A program made the translations under genes and the position numbers. From positions 1-64,000 of the forward strand of contig DIZW01000066.1 in the NCBI GenBank assembly GCA_002428015.1: 64,000 nucleotides of DNA, read 5' to 3'. This document shows positions 26,285-36,423 of this stretch, one piece after another. Position 1 is the stretch's first letter. Each line of letters begins with the position of its first letter. A model generated the notes under the pieces. It saw only the letters and a program-made list of their open reading frames with translations. It had not been told where the DNA came from and searched no databases. The stretch comes from Oxalobacteraceae bacterium UBA6018 (lineage in GTDB: Bacteria; Pseudomonadota; Gammaproteobacteria; Burkholderiales; Burkholderiaceae_D).

Positions 26285-26452
26285 ATGGCAAAAACTGGCC
26301 GCGACAAAATCAAGCTGGAATCGACCGCTGGCACGGGTCACTTCTACACCACCGACAAGAACAAGCGCACCATGCCTGCGAAAATGGAGATCATGAAGTT
26401 CGATCCCAAGGCACGCAAGCACGTGATGTACAAGGAAACCAAGATCAAGTAA
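26285..26452 (+). CDS. rpmG: 50S ribosomal protein L33
   Basis: A 55-residue protein of the large ribosomal subunit, beginning MAKTGRDKIKLESTAGTGH and including FYTTDKNKRTMPAKMEIMKF. It ends in a lysine-rich tail (MYKETKIK). It has no cysteines, so it is the zinc-independent (C-minus) form. It lies 13 bases after rpmB with GGGAG as ribosome-binding site and is followed by a terminator. Confidence 0.97.
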   Translation: MAKTGRDKIKLESTAGTGHFYTTDKNKRTMPAKMEIMKFDPKARKHVMYKETKIK

Positions 26453-26473
26453 TTGATCTGCGTTCCGTACAAG

Positions 26474-26506
26474 AAAAGCCGCCCACGCAAGTGCGCGGCT
26501 TTTTTG
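26474..26506 (+). terminator. Terminator of rpmB-rpmG
   Basis: AAAAGCCGC (26474-26482) pairs with GCGGCTTTT (26495-26503), followed by TTTG. It begins 21 bases after the rpmG stop. Confidence 0.85.
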
Positions 26507-26537
26507 TTGTTCGGGCCGACTAATTGCGTAACCACCG

Positions 26538-26621
26538 CTGAACCGCAATTTCCATGAGCAGGAAGACGGCACGTGGTATTGGCGCATGTCGAAGGGGCGC
26601 TTCGTCCTGCTGCAGCATTAG
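26538..26621 (+). other. Short open frame, possible gene remnant
   Basis: Between two terminators an open frame of 27 codons begins at CTG 26538 and reads NRNFHEQEDGTWYWRMSKG, then RFVLLQH and a stop. The composition (aromatic, charged, no low-complexity bias) looks protein-like, but there is no ATG, GTG or TTG start, no promoter and no ribosome-binding site. It may be the tail of a decayed gene. I do not recognise a family. Confidence 0.25.
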
Positions 26622-26631
26622 GCGCCCGCCC

Positions 26632-26661
26632 AAAAAAAAGCTCCCTGCCGGGAGCCTTTTT
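26632..26661. terminator. Bidirectional terminator downstream of the desaturase gene
   Basis: A 6-bp GC stem (GCTCCC at 26640-26645, GGGAGC at 26650-26655) with loop TGCC, flanked by a run of eight A on the left and CTTTTT on the right. On the minus strand it follows the desaturase stop by about 20 bases and ends in a long T-run. Confidence 0.85.
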
Positions 26662-26680
26662 CAATTGAAGCCAGAAGCGC

Positions 26681-27892
26681 TTACGCGTAGCTGCGCAGGC
26701 GCTGGGAGAACTCCTGCAAGGACTTGATCCCTGACGCCTCGGCGCGCACGCACCAGTCCTGCAACTGATGCAGCAGCTGGTCGCGGGTCGAATGCGAACG
26801 CTCCCAGATCGCGCCCAGTTCCACGCGCATGTGGTGCATGGTCTCGAGCGCCTTGCTGTGCTCGAACAGCTCGATCAGCTGCTGCTTGTGCAGCGCTTCC
26901 AGCTTGGCCGGCTCGCGCTGCAAGAGCTTGCGCGAGGACTTCAGGAAACGGGTTTCAAGGTTCGCCTTGTGCTTGAGGTGTTCGAACTCCTCGTGCCATG
27001 CATGCTTGACCGACTTGGCGTACTTGGCCATCACGTCGTAGCGGTTGGCGATCACGGACTGCAGGGTGTCGAAGTCGGCCACCAGCTTGCCGTGCTCGAA
27101 GGCCGGCTTTGGCGCCAGTTTCTTGACCTTGGCCAGGCCCAGCGTTTCCAGGATGCGGATATACATCCAGCCGATATCGAACTCATACCATTTCGACGAC
27201 AGCTTGGCCGAGGTCGCGAAGGTATGGTGATTATTGTGCAACTCTTCGCCGCCGATCAGGATGCCGAAGGGGATGATGTTGGTGGCCGCGTCAGCGCAAT
27301 CGTAGTTGCGGTACCCCCAGTAGTGGCCGATGCCGTTGATGATGCCGGCCGCGGTGATCGGAATCCATGCCATCTGCACGGCCCAGACCGACACGCCGAT
27401 CACGCCGAACAGGGCGATATTGACGAACAGCAGGATCACGATGCCCTGCCAGCTGAAGCGGGTGTACACGTTGCGTTCGATCCAGTCGGACGGCGTGCCG
27501 TGGCCGTACTTGTCGATGGTTTCCTGGTTCTTCGATTCGATGCGGTACAGCTCGGCGCCTTCGAACAGGACTTTGCGGATGCCGCGCGTAACCGGGCTGT
27601 GCGGATCTTCCTCGGTCTCGCACTTGGCGTGGTGCTTGCGGTGGACGGCGGCCCATTCCTTGGTCACCTGGCCGGTGGTCAGCCACAGCCAGAAACGGAA
27701 GAAATGGCTGGGAATGGCGTGCAATTCAAGCGCGCGGTGCGCCTGGTGGCGATGCAAATAAATGGTGACGCTGGCGATCGTGATATGGGTCACGATCAGG
27801 GTGTACAACAGCACTTGCCAACCGGTCAGGCCAACGATGCCGGTCGACAGGAAGCTGAGCACGGCGTGCAGGGTGGTGCTAAACAAGATCAT
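26681..27892 (-). CDS. Acyl-CoA/acyl-lipid delta-9-type fatty acid desaturase
   Basis: An integral membrane di-iron desaturase that introduces a double bond into fatty acyl chains, a way of adjusting membrane fluidity. The 403-residue protein shows the three histidine boxes in order: HRHQAH near residue 48, HRKHH near residue 84, and HNNHH near residue 222. Two pairs of membrane helices separate them. The C-terminal 130 residues are charged and helical (LETRFLKSSRKLLQ and similar), longer than in the minimal enzyme. The regiospecificity is inferred from family resemblance only. Confidence 0.93.
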   Translation of the reverse strand: MILFSTTLHAVLSFLSTGIVGLTGWQVLLYTLIVTHITIASVTIYLHRHQAHRALELHAIPSHFFRFWLWLTTGQVTKEWAAVHRKHHAKCETEEDPHSPVTRGIRKVLFEGAELYRIESKNQETIDKYGHGTPSDWIERNVYTRFSWQGIVILLFVNIALFGVIGVSVWAVQMAWIPITAAGIINGIGHYWGYRNYDCADAATNIIPFGILIGGEELHNNHHTFATSAKLSSKWYEFDIGWMYIRILETLGLAKVKKLAPKPAFEHGKLVADFDTLQSVIANRYDVMAKYAKSVKHAWHEEFEHLKHKANLETRFLKSSRKLLQREPAKLEALHKQQLIELFEHSKALETMHHMRVELGAIWERSHSTRDQLLHQLQDWCVRAEASGIKSLQEFSQRLRSYA

Positions 27893-28003
27893 TACTGCTC
27901 CAAAGTGATTGCCGTGTCCAGAATACGCAATGGTGAACCGGCTGAGTCTTTCATTTTACGCGGTTCTAATACCGCACAGCACGATTCCCACCAATCATTT
28001 CAC

Positions 28004-29323
28004 TCAGGACGGCGAGTTTTCCCGCAACAGTGACAAGATTTGTGCATCCAGCAAGCGCGTGTCGCGCGCGGGGAAAGCCAGTTTGATATCGCCCGACTTA
28101 ACTAAAGAATACAACTTCTTGTTGACGTCGGAACGGACGCCACCAGCACCGTTTTCGGGATCGCTAATCCAGAACCCGAGCTCGAGCTCGTAACCGTCGT
28201 TGCTGAAGCGCAGCAGCGCCACGTGGGGCGCCGGTTGCTCCAGCACGCGCGGCACGCCGCATGGTTGCGCTTCGAGCAGAGGAATAACGACATCGAGGTT
28301 GCTGTCGTAGGCCAGCGTCAGCTGGGTCGCGACCCGCACGGTGCGGTTGGTGAGGGACTGGTTCTGCACCGGACCGGAAATGAGCATCTCGTTCGGCAGC
28401 ACGGTCTCGACCCCGTCCAGCCCCTGCAGGATGGTGTAGCGGGTATTGATCTTGGTGACCTTGCCGGAATACTTATCGACAGAAATCATGTCGCCGATCG
28501 CCAGGCTGCGCTCGAGCAAAATGACGAAGCCGGACACATAATTGCTGGCGATGCGCTGCATGCCCAGGCCCAGGCCGACGCCGAGCGCGCCGCCGAACAC
28601 CGACAGCACGGTCAGGTCGATGCCCACCAGCGACAGGCTGACCAGCACCGCGACGACGATCAGCACCGCGCGGCTCATGCGCGCCAACACTACCCGCAAG
28701 GAACTATGCAGCCCCTGCACGCCCATCAGACGCTCTTCCAGCGCGGCCCCGGCCCACAGCGCCAGCATCAGCAGCACGACGACCGATGTGGCCGCCTGCA
28801 GGATCGCCGCCAGCGACAGGGTGTGCCTGCCCAGCGGCACGACGGTGCCGTCAAGGAATTCGAATACGTCGGGCCAGACCCCGGTGATGTACAGCGCCAC
28901 GCCCAGCCACACCAGCACCGCGAAGATCTTTTCGAAGGCGAGGATGGAGGCGCCAAGCGGACCGCGGCGCGCGAAGATGCGGCGCAGCAGGTAGAAGCCG
29001 ATACGGATGACGGCGTAGGAGGCGGCCAGCGGCAGTGCGACCTGCAGCAGATGCACGTGCTGGAACCTGGCCATGGAGAAGCGCGCGCTCGACAGCAGTC
29101 CCAGGGTGAAGATCGGGCTGAGCACACGGGCAAAACTGTCCGCGCTCACCGGCGGCACCGCGCCGCCCGTGCGGCGCGCCACCACCACCTTGCGCAGCAT
29201 GCGCGCCAGCCACCAGCCGGCCACCATGCACAGCGCGATGGCCGCCAGCTGCCATAGCACGCCCGGCTCGCGGAAGTCCGCGATCAGGTCGGTGAACACG
29301 TCGGCCAGCGGCATCGCTCGCAT
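28004..29323 (-). CDS. MscS-family mechanosensitive ion channel
   Basis: A 439-residue inner-membrane protein. It has several N-terminal helices, then the pore-lining helix region (FGGALGVGLGLGMQRIASNY) and the MscS beta domain (VILLERSLAIGDMISVDKYSG, VLPNEMLISGPVQNQSL). The C-terminal cytoplasmic domain is short and ends LREN. Such channels release solutes on osmotic downshock. The ATG at 29323 is chosen because it lies 4 bases after the rsmB stop codon; an alternative upstream start would overlap rsmB. The position suggests an operon with purN and rsmB. Confidence 0.88.
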   Translation of the reverse strand: MRAMPLADVFTDLIADFREPGVLWQLAAIALCMVAGWWLARMLRKVVVARRTGGAVPPVSADSFARVLSPIFTLGLLSSARFSMARFQHVHLLQVALPLAASYAVIRIGFYLLRRIFARRGPLGASILAFEKIFAVLVWLGVALYITGVWPDVFEFLDGTVVPLGRHTLSLAAILQAATSVVVLLMLALWAGAALEERLMGVQGLHSSLRVVLARMSRAVLIVVAVLVSLSLVGIDLTVLSVFGGALGVGLGLGMQRIASNYVSGFVILLERSLAIGDMISVDKYSGKVTKINTRYTILQGLDGVETVLPNEMLISGPVQNQSLTNRTVRVATQLTLAYDSNLDVVIPLLEAQPCGVPRVLEQPAPHVALLRFSNDGYELELGFWISDPENGAGGVRSDVNKKLYSLVKSGDIKLAFPARDTRLLDAQILSLLRENSPS

Positions 29324-29327
29324 CGTC

Positions 29328-30650
29328 TTACTCGGCGTCGGCGACGTCAACCTCGGCCTCGTCGTCCGGCTTGGCCTTGGGCGGCTTCGGCGCCATCGGC
29401 TTGCGTTCGAGCACGGCTGCGAAGAAGCCGTCGGTCTGGTGCTTGTGCGGCAGCAGCTTCAGATAGTCGCCCATCTCCAGGTCGATCTTCTGCTCGGCCA
29501 ATACCTTGCTCATGGGGACCAGGACGAAATCGTCGTGGGCCGCCAGGAATTGCTCGACGATATGGTCATTCTCTTCCTCGAGCAGGCTGCAGGTGGCGTA
29601 CACCAGACGCCCGCCGCCCTTGAGCAGGCGCGCGGCGCCGTCCAGGATGGCAGCCTGCTTTTCCTGCATTTCGCCGATGGCTTCCGGCTTCTGGCGCCAT
29701 TTCACGTCGGGATTGCGGCGCAGGGTGCCCAGGCCGCTGCAAGGCGCGTCGACCAGCACGCGGTCGATCTTGCCGGCCAGGCGCTTGATCTTGGCGTCGC
29801 GCTCGTGCGCGATCAGCACCGGGTGCACGTTCGACAAACCGCTGCGGGCCACGCGCGGCTTCATCTTGGCCAGGCGCTTTTCCGACACGTCGAAGGCGTA
29901 CAGGCGGCCCGTGTTGCGCATCAGCGCGCCGAGCGCAAGCGTCTTGCCGCCGGCGCCGGCGCAGAAGTCCACCACCATCTCGCCGCGCTTGGCGCCCACG
30001 ATCTGGGACAGCACCTGGCTGCCCTCGTCCTGCACCTCGATCGCGCCGCTCTTAAACAGCGGCAGGTTCTGCAAGGTCGGCTTTTTCAGCACGCGCAAGC
30101 CCAGCGGCGCGTAGGGCATCGGCTCGGCCAGGATAGGCGCCTGGGCCAGCTCGGCCACGACCTCGTCGCGCGTGGCCTTGAGCGAATTGACGCGCAAGTC
30201 CAGCGGGGCCGGCTTGTTCAGCGCGTCGGCCAGTTGCAGCGCTTCCGCCTCGCCGTACTGGGCGACGAACTTGTCGAACAGCCACTTGGGCAGGTTGGCG
30301 CGCATTTGCGCCGGCATCAGGCTGCGGTCGATCTGGGCGATGCGCTCCAGGAAGGCAGTCTCTTCCTCGGTCAGGCCACCCAGCGAATCGGCGCCGACCG
30401 CCTCGGCCAGACCCATGATGGTCAGGCGGCGCATGGTCGGGCTCGAGCCCGCTTCGGCGAAGTCGGTGAAGAAGGATTTGTTGCGAAGAATCGCATAGAT
30501 GCCTTCGGCGACGGCGCCACGCTCGCGCGAACCGAGCCGCGGATGATCCTTGAAGTAGCGCGACAAGGTGGTGTCGGCCGGGGCCGAGAAACGCAAGATC
30601 TCGCGCAATACCTCTTCAGTATTGCCGAGTATCGCTGGTGGCAATCTCAT
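29328..30650 (-). CDS. RsmB/NOP-family 16S rRNA m5C methyltransferase
   Basis: A 440-residue SAM-dependent RNA cytosine-5 methyltransferase. The N-terminal helical domain (residues 1-150) resembles the NusB-like part of RsmB. The catalytic domain has the SAM-binding VVDFCAGAGGKTLALGAL, the catalytic cysteine motif DAPCSGLGTLRRNPDVKWR, and the second cysteine motif YATCSLLEEEND. Expected substrate is 16S rRNA, but close paralogues exist, so the exact base is uncertain. The ATG follows AAGGAA and lies 8 bases after purN. Confidence 0.9.
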   Translation of the reverse strand: MRLPPAILGNTEEVLREILRFSAPADTTLSRYFKDHPRLGSRERGAVAEGIYAILRNKSFFTDFAEAGSSPTMRRLTIMGLAEAVGADSLGGLTEEETAFLERIAQIDRSLMPAQMRANLPKWLFDKFVAQYGEAEALQLADALNKPAPLDLRVNSLKATRDEVVAELAQAPILAEPMPYAPLGLRVLKKPTLQNLPLFKSGAIEVQDEGSQVLSQIVGAKRGEMVVDFCAGAGGKTLALGALMRNTGRLYAFDVSEKRLAKMKPRVARSGLSNVHPVLIAHERDAKIKRLAGKIDRVLVDAPCSGLGTLRRNPDVKWRQKPEAIGEMQEKQAAILDGAARLLKGGGRLVYATCSLLEEENDHIVEQFLAAHDDFVLVPMSKVLAEQKIDLEMGDYLKLLPHKHQTDGFFAAVLERKPMAPKPPKAKPDDEAEVDVADAE

Positions 30651-30658
30651 GAAATTCC

Positions 30659-31294
30659 TTAATGACTTGTTGGTGCAGATGGGCTGGCCGAGTCGGCGAT
30701 GTGCACGTCGCCGCCGACGATCCTGAGGCGGTCCTCGACGAACAGGCGCACCGCGTAGGGGTACAGTTTGTGTTCTTCACCCAGCAGGCGCGCGGCCAGC
30801 GTGTCGGGCGTGTCGCCGGGGAGCACCGCGATCTCGGCCTGGGCCACCACCGGACCGTGGTCCAGCTCGGCGGTGACGAAGTGGACGGTCGCGCCGTGGC
30901 GCGTGTGGCCCGCGTCCAGCGCTTGCTGGTGCGTATGCAGGCCCGGGAAGTGCGGCAGCAGCGAGGGGTGGATGTTGAGCAGGCGGCCCGCGTAATGGGC
31001 CACGAAGGCCGGCGTCAGGATGCGCATGAAGCCGGCCAGCACGACCAGGTTGGGGGCGAAACGGTCGATGGTTTCCTGCAGCGCCGCGTCGAACAACTCG
31101 CGGCTGGCGTAATCCTTGTTGGGCACGACCGCGGTTGGGATGCCGTGCGCGGCGGCAAATTCCAGGCCTTTCGCATCGGCCTTGTTGCTGATCACGGCCG
31201 CGATGCGGGCCGGCCACTGCTCGGCCTGGGCCGCGCGGACGACCGCTTCCATGTTGCTGCCGCGTCCGGAAATAAGGATCACAATATTTTTCAT
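30659..31294 (-). CDS. purN: Phosphoribosylglycinamide formyltransferase
   Basis: Third step of purine synthesis: transfers a formyl group from 10-formyl-tetrahydrofolate to GAR. The 211-residue enzyme starts MKNIVILISGRGSNMEA and contains VLAGFMRILTPAFV and the catalytic Asn-His pair in LNIHPSLLPHFPGLHTHQQA. The catalytic aspartate lies in ELDHGPVVAQAE. The start at 31294 matches the family N-terminus; an ATG nine bases upstream (31303) is also possible and has a slightly better ribosome-binding site. It heads the purN-rsmB-mscS run. Confidence 0.96.
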   Translation of the reverse strand: MKNIVILISGRGSNMEAVVRAAQAEQWPARIAAVISNKADAKGLEFAAAHGIPTAVVPNKDYASRELFDAALQETIDRFAPNLVVLAGFMRILTPAFVAHYAGRLLNIHPSLLPHFPGLHTHQQALDAGHTRHGATVHFVTAELDHGPVVAQAEIAVLPGDTPDTLAARLLGEEHKLYPYAVRLFVEDRLRIVGGDVHIADSASPSAPTSH

Positions 31295-31404
31295 AGCGCG
31301 CATTGTACCCTGTGCCGGATAGCCGACCAAGAATGCGGGATGAGTATGTTGCAGCGCAGCACGCGCCAGGACGTGCCGAAAGTGGATCGAAATGCGCCGG
31401 AAAA

Positions 31405-31803
31405 CTACTCGAACGAGTAAAACACGCGGAACGGAACCTTCTTCTCGGCCCAATAATCGGCGGCGTCGCGGAACACGTCGAGCAGGGTCTCGCGCGCTTC
31501 CTTGTCGAACTTCTGGGTGTTGGGCAACTGCTCGATCACGACGATGAAACCCGGCTGGGGACCGGCCTTGTTGACCGTTTCCGTGAGCGACTCGCGCAAG
31601 GCATCGAAATTCTTGCTGTACGGCTTAGGGAAATGGAAGCTCTCGCCGATACGCGCGCACACCTGTTGCTTGGTCAAGGTGTTGGCGCAGTGCGCGTACA
31701 AAAAATGCTGGCCTAAACGAACGGCCTCTTCCTGAAGCTCCACGACACGGAAAGCGCGAATGGACTGCACAAGGTTGGGCGGAACTGTTGTCAACAAACT
31801 CAT
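31405..31803 (-). CDS. Barstar-family protein
   Basis: A 132-residue acidic protein. The region ARIGESFHFPKPYSKNFDAL followed by RESLTE matches the barstar fold signature, where an aromatic-Asn-x-Asp-Ala-Leu helix contacts the RNase. Barstar inhibits the ribonuclease barnase. No barnase or other RNase toxin gene adjoins it, so it may act as a stand-alone immunity protein or have another role. The ATG at 31803 has a strong ribosome-binding site (GAGGG); the frame is open upstream but has no homologous sequence. Identification rests on the motif. Confidence 0.75.
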   Translation of the reverse strand: MSLLTTVPPNLVQSIRAFRVVELQEEAVRLGQHFLYAHCANTLTKQQVCARIGESFHFPKPYSKNFDALRESLTETVNKAGPQPGFIVVIEQLPNTQKFDKEARETLLDVFRDAADYWAEKKVPFRVFYSFE

Positions 31804-32155
31804 TTTTCCCTCGAGTGGTCCTGGTACAGTCGGATGCAGTGCTTCATCAAATGGTTGTCGATGCTCCATATTTGCCATCCGCCAATATACCCCTTAATCG
31901 TATAAGGGTAACGTTTTGTGGTAACTGAATCAACCCGAAGTTGGTTCACAGCGCAATATTTGTAAAAAAACGCAAGCAAGAATCAGGAAACGCCGTGTTT
32001 TCCTTCGCAACAGATTCTGCGACCGAAGCGGACCCAGCCGCAGAGCTGTTACATTTTGTTGCCATACGGATCTCATTTTCCCCGCGCGGCAGCATAAGAT
32101 AGAACCACTCGCAATCCGAACAGTCCAATACTTGTCCTACGACAGAGGTTTTTTC
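31804..32155. other. Intergenic region between divergent genes
   Basis: These 352 bases separate the barstar-like gene from the glycine-zipper gene and are AT-richer than the surroundings. No gene is supported. An inverted repeat (CCCTTA at 31891-31896, TAAGGG at 31903-31908) lies upstream of the barstar-like gene and could be an operator. The segment presumably holds promoters for both genes, but no clear -35/-10 pair was found. Confidence 0.4.
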
Positions 32156-32692
32156 ATGAAGCTCCACACCACCCTGATTCTTTCGGCAGCCGCGTTGGGC
32201 GTGCTGCCGCTGGCCCACGCCGCCGAGTTCGAAGACTACGGCCGTGTTGTTAGAGTGCAACCACGCGTCGAGCAGGTGCGCCAGCCGCGCCAGGAATGCA
32301 AGACCGAATACGTCCAGGTTCCCGTCCAGCAGGCGGCGCCTCAGCGCAGCGCGGGCGGCTCCATCATCGGCGGCATCGCCGGCGCGCTGATCGGTAACCA
32401 GGTCGGCCGCGGCAACGGCCGCGCCGCGGCCACCGCCGCCGGCGCCATCGCCGGCGCCGTGGTGGGCGACCGGGTCGACAACGACGGCCGCCAGGTCGTC
32501 AACCAGGCGCCGGACGTCCAGGAGCAGGCCATCCGCAAATGCCGCACCATCGACGCCTATGAATCGCGCACGATCGGTTACGACGTGACCTACGACTATC
32601 GCGGCCACAGCTACACCAGCGTGATGCAGCGCGACCCGGGCGAGCGGGTGCGGCTGCACGTGTCGGTGGATCCGGTCGACTACCGTGACTAA
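32156..32692 (+). CDS. Glycine zipper 2TM-domain envelope protein
   Basis: A 178-residue exported protein. A signal peptide (MKLHTTLILSAAALGVLPLA, cleaved near AHA) is followed by a polar segment with one cysteine. The glycine zipper comes next (GGSIIGGIAGALIGNQVGRG, then AGAIAGAVVGDRV), and a C-terminal domain with YDVTYDYRGHSYTSVM follows. Such proteins (SlyB/RickA-17 kDa-like) sit in the outer membrane or periplasm and influence envelope stability. It lacks a lipobox, unlike SlyB. The start at 32156 is chosen for the signal peptide. A terminator follows. Confidence 0.88.
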   Translation: MKLHTTLILSAAALGVLPLAHAAEFEDYGRVVRVQPRVEQVRQPRQECKTEYVQVPVQQAAPQRSAGGSIIGGIAGALIGNQVGRGNGRAAATAAGAIAGAVVGDRVDNDGRQVVNQAPDVQEQAIRKCRTIDAYESRTIGYDVTYDYRGHSYTSVMQRDPGERVRLHVSVDPVDYRD

Positions 32693-32739
32693 ACAACATC
32701 GCCGCGGCGCCTGAGCCGCTGCCGGAATAGCAACACTGC

Positions 32740-32777
32740 AAAGCGTGGCAGCCCTGGGGGCCGCCACGCTTTTCTTT
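32740..32777 (+). terminator. Terminator after the glycine-zipper gene
   Basis: AAAGCGTGGC (32740-32749) pairs perfectly with GCCACGCTTT (32763-32772), followed by TCTTTC. It begins 47 bases after the stop codon. Confidence 0.8.
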
Positions 32778-32815
32778 CGCTTGCACTTGGGTAAGCCGTC
32801 CAACGATAATAGCCC

Positions 32816-33598
32816 ATGCTTATTAAACGCAAATCCATCGAACAAGCCGAGTCCTCGCGCCGCCCCGCCCGCAAGCCCAAATATGCGCCCGTCACCCTCT
32901 CCGAACAGGACGGCGTGCGCTACCTGCACTTCGGCACCGAATGGGTGCAAGGTGCCATGCGCATCCGCAAGCCCGACTGGCCCGAGCTCGAATACGCCCA
33001 GCAGATGATGGCCTGGATGCTGTTCATCGAGCATCCGGCCGCGATCGCCCAGCTCGGGCTCGGTACCGCCACCCTCACCAAGTTCTGCTACCGCCAGTTT
33101 CCCCAAGCCAGCGTGAGCGCGGTCGAACTGAACCCCTCCGTGATCGCCATCTGCGAATCGATGTTCAAGCTGCCGCCGAACGACGAACGCCTGCACGTGC
33201 TGGAAATGGACGCGCTCGACTTCGTCCGCGACCCCGTCAACGAAGGCGCCTTCGACGTGCTCCAATGCGACCTGTACGACGCCACCGCGCGCGGTCCCGT
33301 GCTCGACACGCCCGAGTTCTACAGCGACTGCAACGCCTGTTTGCGCCCGCATGGCATCATGACGGTCAACCTGTTCGGCGACCACCCCAGCTTTGCCAAG
33401 AACATCAAGGCGATGAAGTTTGCCTTCGCCCATATGATCTGCCTGCCGGAGGTCCATGATGGCAATGTCGTCGCGCTATGCTTCCGCACCCGCCCCGTCC
33501 TCGACTTCGAGGCCCTGGCCGTGCGCGCGGCGCAGATCGTCGACACCACCAAACTGCCCGCCAAATCCTGGGTCAAGGGCATGCAGGCCGCCCAATAA
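32816..33598 (+). CDS. Spermidine synthase-like (SpeE-fold) methyltransferase-type protein
   Basis: A 260-residue cytoplasmic protein with the Rossmann methyltransferase-like fold of polyamine synthases. Visible features are the nucleotide-binding segment QLGLGTATLTKFCYRQFP, then SAVELNPSVIAIC, and FDVLQCDLYDATARGPVL around the expected active site. The latter half, CNACLRPHGIMTVNLFGDH, is typical of the family. The aminopropyl-acceptor residues of true spermidine synthase are not obviously conserved. The substrate is therefore unknown. The PilB-type ATPase gene begins 12 bases downstream. Confidence 0.85.
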   Translation: MLIKRKSIEQAESSRRPARKPKYAPVTLSEQDGVRYLHFGTEWVQGAMRIRKPDWPELEYAQQMMAWMLFIEHPAAIAQLGLGTATLTKFCYRQFPQASVSAVELNPSVIAICESMFKLPPNDERLHVLEMDALDFVRDPVNEGAFDVLQCDLYDATARGPVLDTPEFYSDCNACLRPHGIMTVNLFGDHPSFAKNIKAMKFAFAHMICLPEVHDGNVVALCFRTRPVLDFEALAVRAAQIVDTTKLPAKSWVKGMQAAQ

Positions 33599-33610
33599 CC
33601 CCGCAGCGCC

Positions 33611-35452
<1,842 letters not shown>

Positions 35453-35499
35453 TTTTTGCGACGATGCAAATCTGCCTAGCGGAAATCGAAATCCCGGGC

Positions 35500-35505
35500 T
35501 ATAAT
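35500..35505 (+). promoter_or_regulatory. -10 box of the tRNA-Lys promoter
   Basis: A perfect TATAAT lies 12 bases before the tRNA gene. No good -35 hexamer is visible 16-18 bases upstream, so only the -10 element is marked. Confidence 0.55.
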
Positions 35506-35517
35506 GCTGCCTCTTTC

Positions 35518-35593
35518 GGGTCGTTAGCTCAGCTGGTAGAGCAGCGGACTTTTAATCCGTTGGTCGCAGGTTCGAATCCCGCACGGCCTACCA
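35518..35593 (+). tRNA. tRNA-Lys (anticodon TTT)
   Basis: A 76-base cloverleaf starting GGGTCGTTAGCTCAGCTGGT. The anticodon loop is ACTTTTAA, the T-arm is GGTTCGAATCC, and CCA is encoded. The acceptor stem GGGTCGT pairs with ACGGCCT. Reading it as protein gives the familiar spurious peptide found at many tRNA genes. It marks the left edge of the accessory region with the T6SS remnant; tRNA-Lys genes are frequent island insertion sites. Confidence 0.97.
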
Positions 35594-35605
35594 CGAATAA
35601 CCAAG

Positions 35606-35636
35606 AAGCCCACGAATTTAGGTTCGTGGGCTTTTT
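35606..35636 (+). terminator. Terminator of tRNA-Lys
   Basis: AAGCCCACGAA (35606-35616) pairs perfectly with TTCGTGGGCTT (35623-35633), and the T-run continues (TTTTTG). Confidence 0.9.
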
Positions 35637-35746
35637 GCTGTCTGGTCCATATCTGGTCGCTTCCGAAAACGTCCGGTCGCTGCCGGTCCACCTCGCCATC
35701 GAAAATTCTTCTCGATAGGCCCATCAAAATCCATCCTGCCGGATGG

Positions 35747-35770
35747 GAAAAGGCCCGGTTCGCCGGGCTT
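35747..35770 (-). terminator. Probable terminator downstream of the DUF3304 gene
   Basis: On the minus strand GCCCGG (35763-35768 complement), loop CGAA, CCGGGC, followed by CTTTTCCC. It lies about 75 bases after the DUF3304 stop codon. The segment between here and tRNA-Lys holds no supported gene. Confidence 0.6.
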
Positions 35771-35841
35771 AGGGACCGTGCCGAAGGGTCTCCGGTAATC
35801 CATCGTACTTTGCCCTCGCTTTTCGCCACCTGTCGCAGTTG

Positions 35842-36402
35842 TTAGCGCTCTGTGATCGAGGGAAGTAACTCGCGTATCGCTGTAGCCTCGCGAACTTTCT
35901 GCTCCTGAAATTTCCCATAAACGGAAAAATGCAAATGCGAGTAAACGGTCCTGCCTCCTTCACGCCATAGGACGCCAAGGGGGCCAATCCGTCCGACTGG
36001 TCTCGTAGGTACCCTCGCGATATAACCGCCCCCGCTGGAAACACTGTCGTAGTTGCTGGCCTCTATTTCCGCCCGGTTTTCATGGGTCCAGTCATTGACG
36101 CTCCATCGCACCTCGACAGATAGTCCTGGGCGCCATTTCTTGGGCAGTATCACGCAGCATGTTGTGCCTCCGCCTCCCCCTTCTCGCCCGACGTTACTGC
36201 CGTAATAGCCGTCAACGTAGAATTCGGCGATATTGAACGCCGGACCAAGATGATGGACGCCGGTCAACCCGACACCAGCGAACGACTCTTGCCTGATCCG
36301 CTCGCGCACCGTGCCGACAAACCAGAAGAGCGCGAGCGCGGCCAGCGCTAATACCAGCAGGCGCTTGAACCAAACCAAGGTGCCGATTCCGCTTTTGTCC
36401 AT
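35842..36402 (-). CDS. DUF3304 domain protein with N-terminal membrane anchor
   Basis: A 186-residue protein. A membrane helix (LLVLALAALALFWFVGTV) near residues 17-35 is followed by a domain matching DUF3304: GVGLTGVHHLGPAFNIAEFY, then a glycine-rich stretch ending GGGGTTCCVILP, then KKWRPGLSVEVRWSVNDW. The paired cysteines and PxxWxPG are characteristic. The function of DUF3304 is not established; such genes often lie beside T6SS vgrG or effector genes, as here beside tss genes. The start at 36402 is preferred because GGAG lies nine bases upstream. G+C is lower than in the flanking housekeeping genes, suggesting acquisition. Confidence 0.8.
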   Translation of the reverse strand: MDKSGIGTLVWFKRLLVLALAALALFWFVGTVRERIRQESFAGVGLTGVHHLGPAFNIAEFYVDGYYGSNVGREGGGGGTTCCVILPKKWRPGLSVEVRWSVNDWTHENRAEIEASNYDSVSSGGGYIARVPTRPVGRIGPLGVLWREGGRTVYSHLHFSVYGKFQEQKVREATAIRELLPSITER

Positions 36403-36423
36403 TGAAGTCTCCATACCCGGCGC

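Noticed and set aside
35464..35718. Small plus-strand protein containing SLAQLVEQRTFNPLVAGSNP
   Set aside because: This peptide is the well-known translation of a tRNA-Lys gene; the tRNA is the real feature.
35594..35841. Island attachment site after tRNA-Lys
   Set aside because: No direct repeat of the tRNA 3' end was found elsewhere in the window and no integrase is present, so no att sites are claimed.
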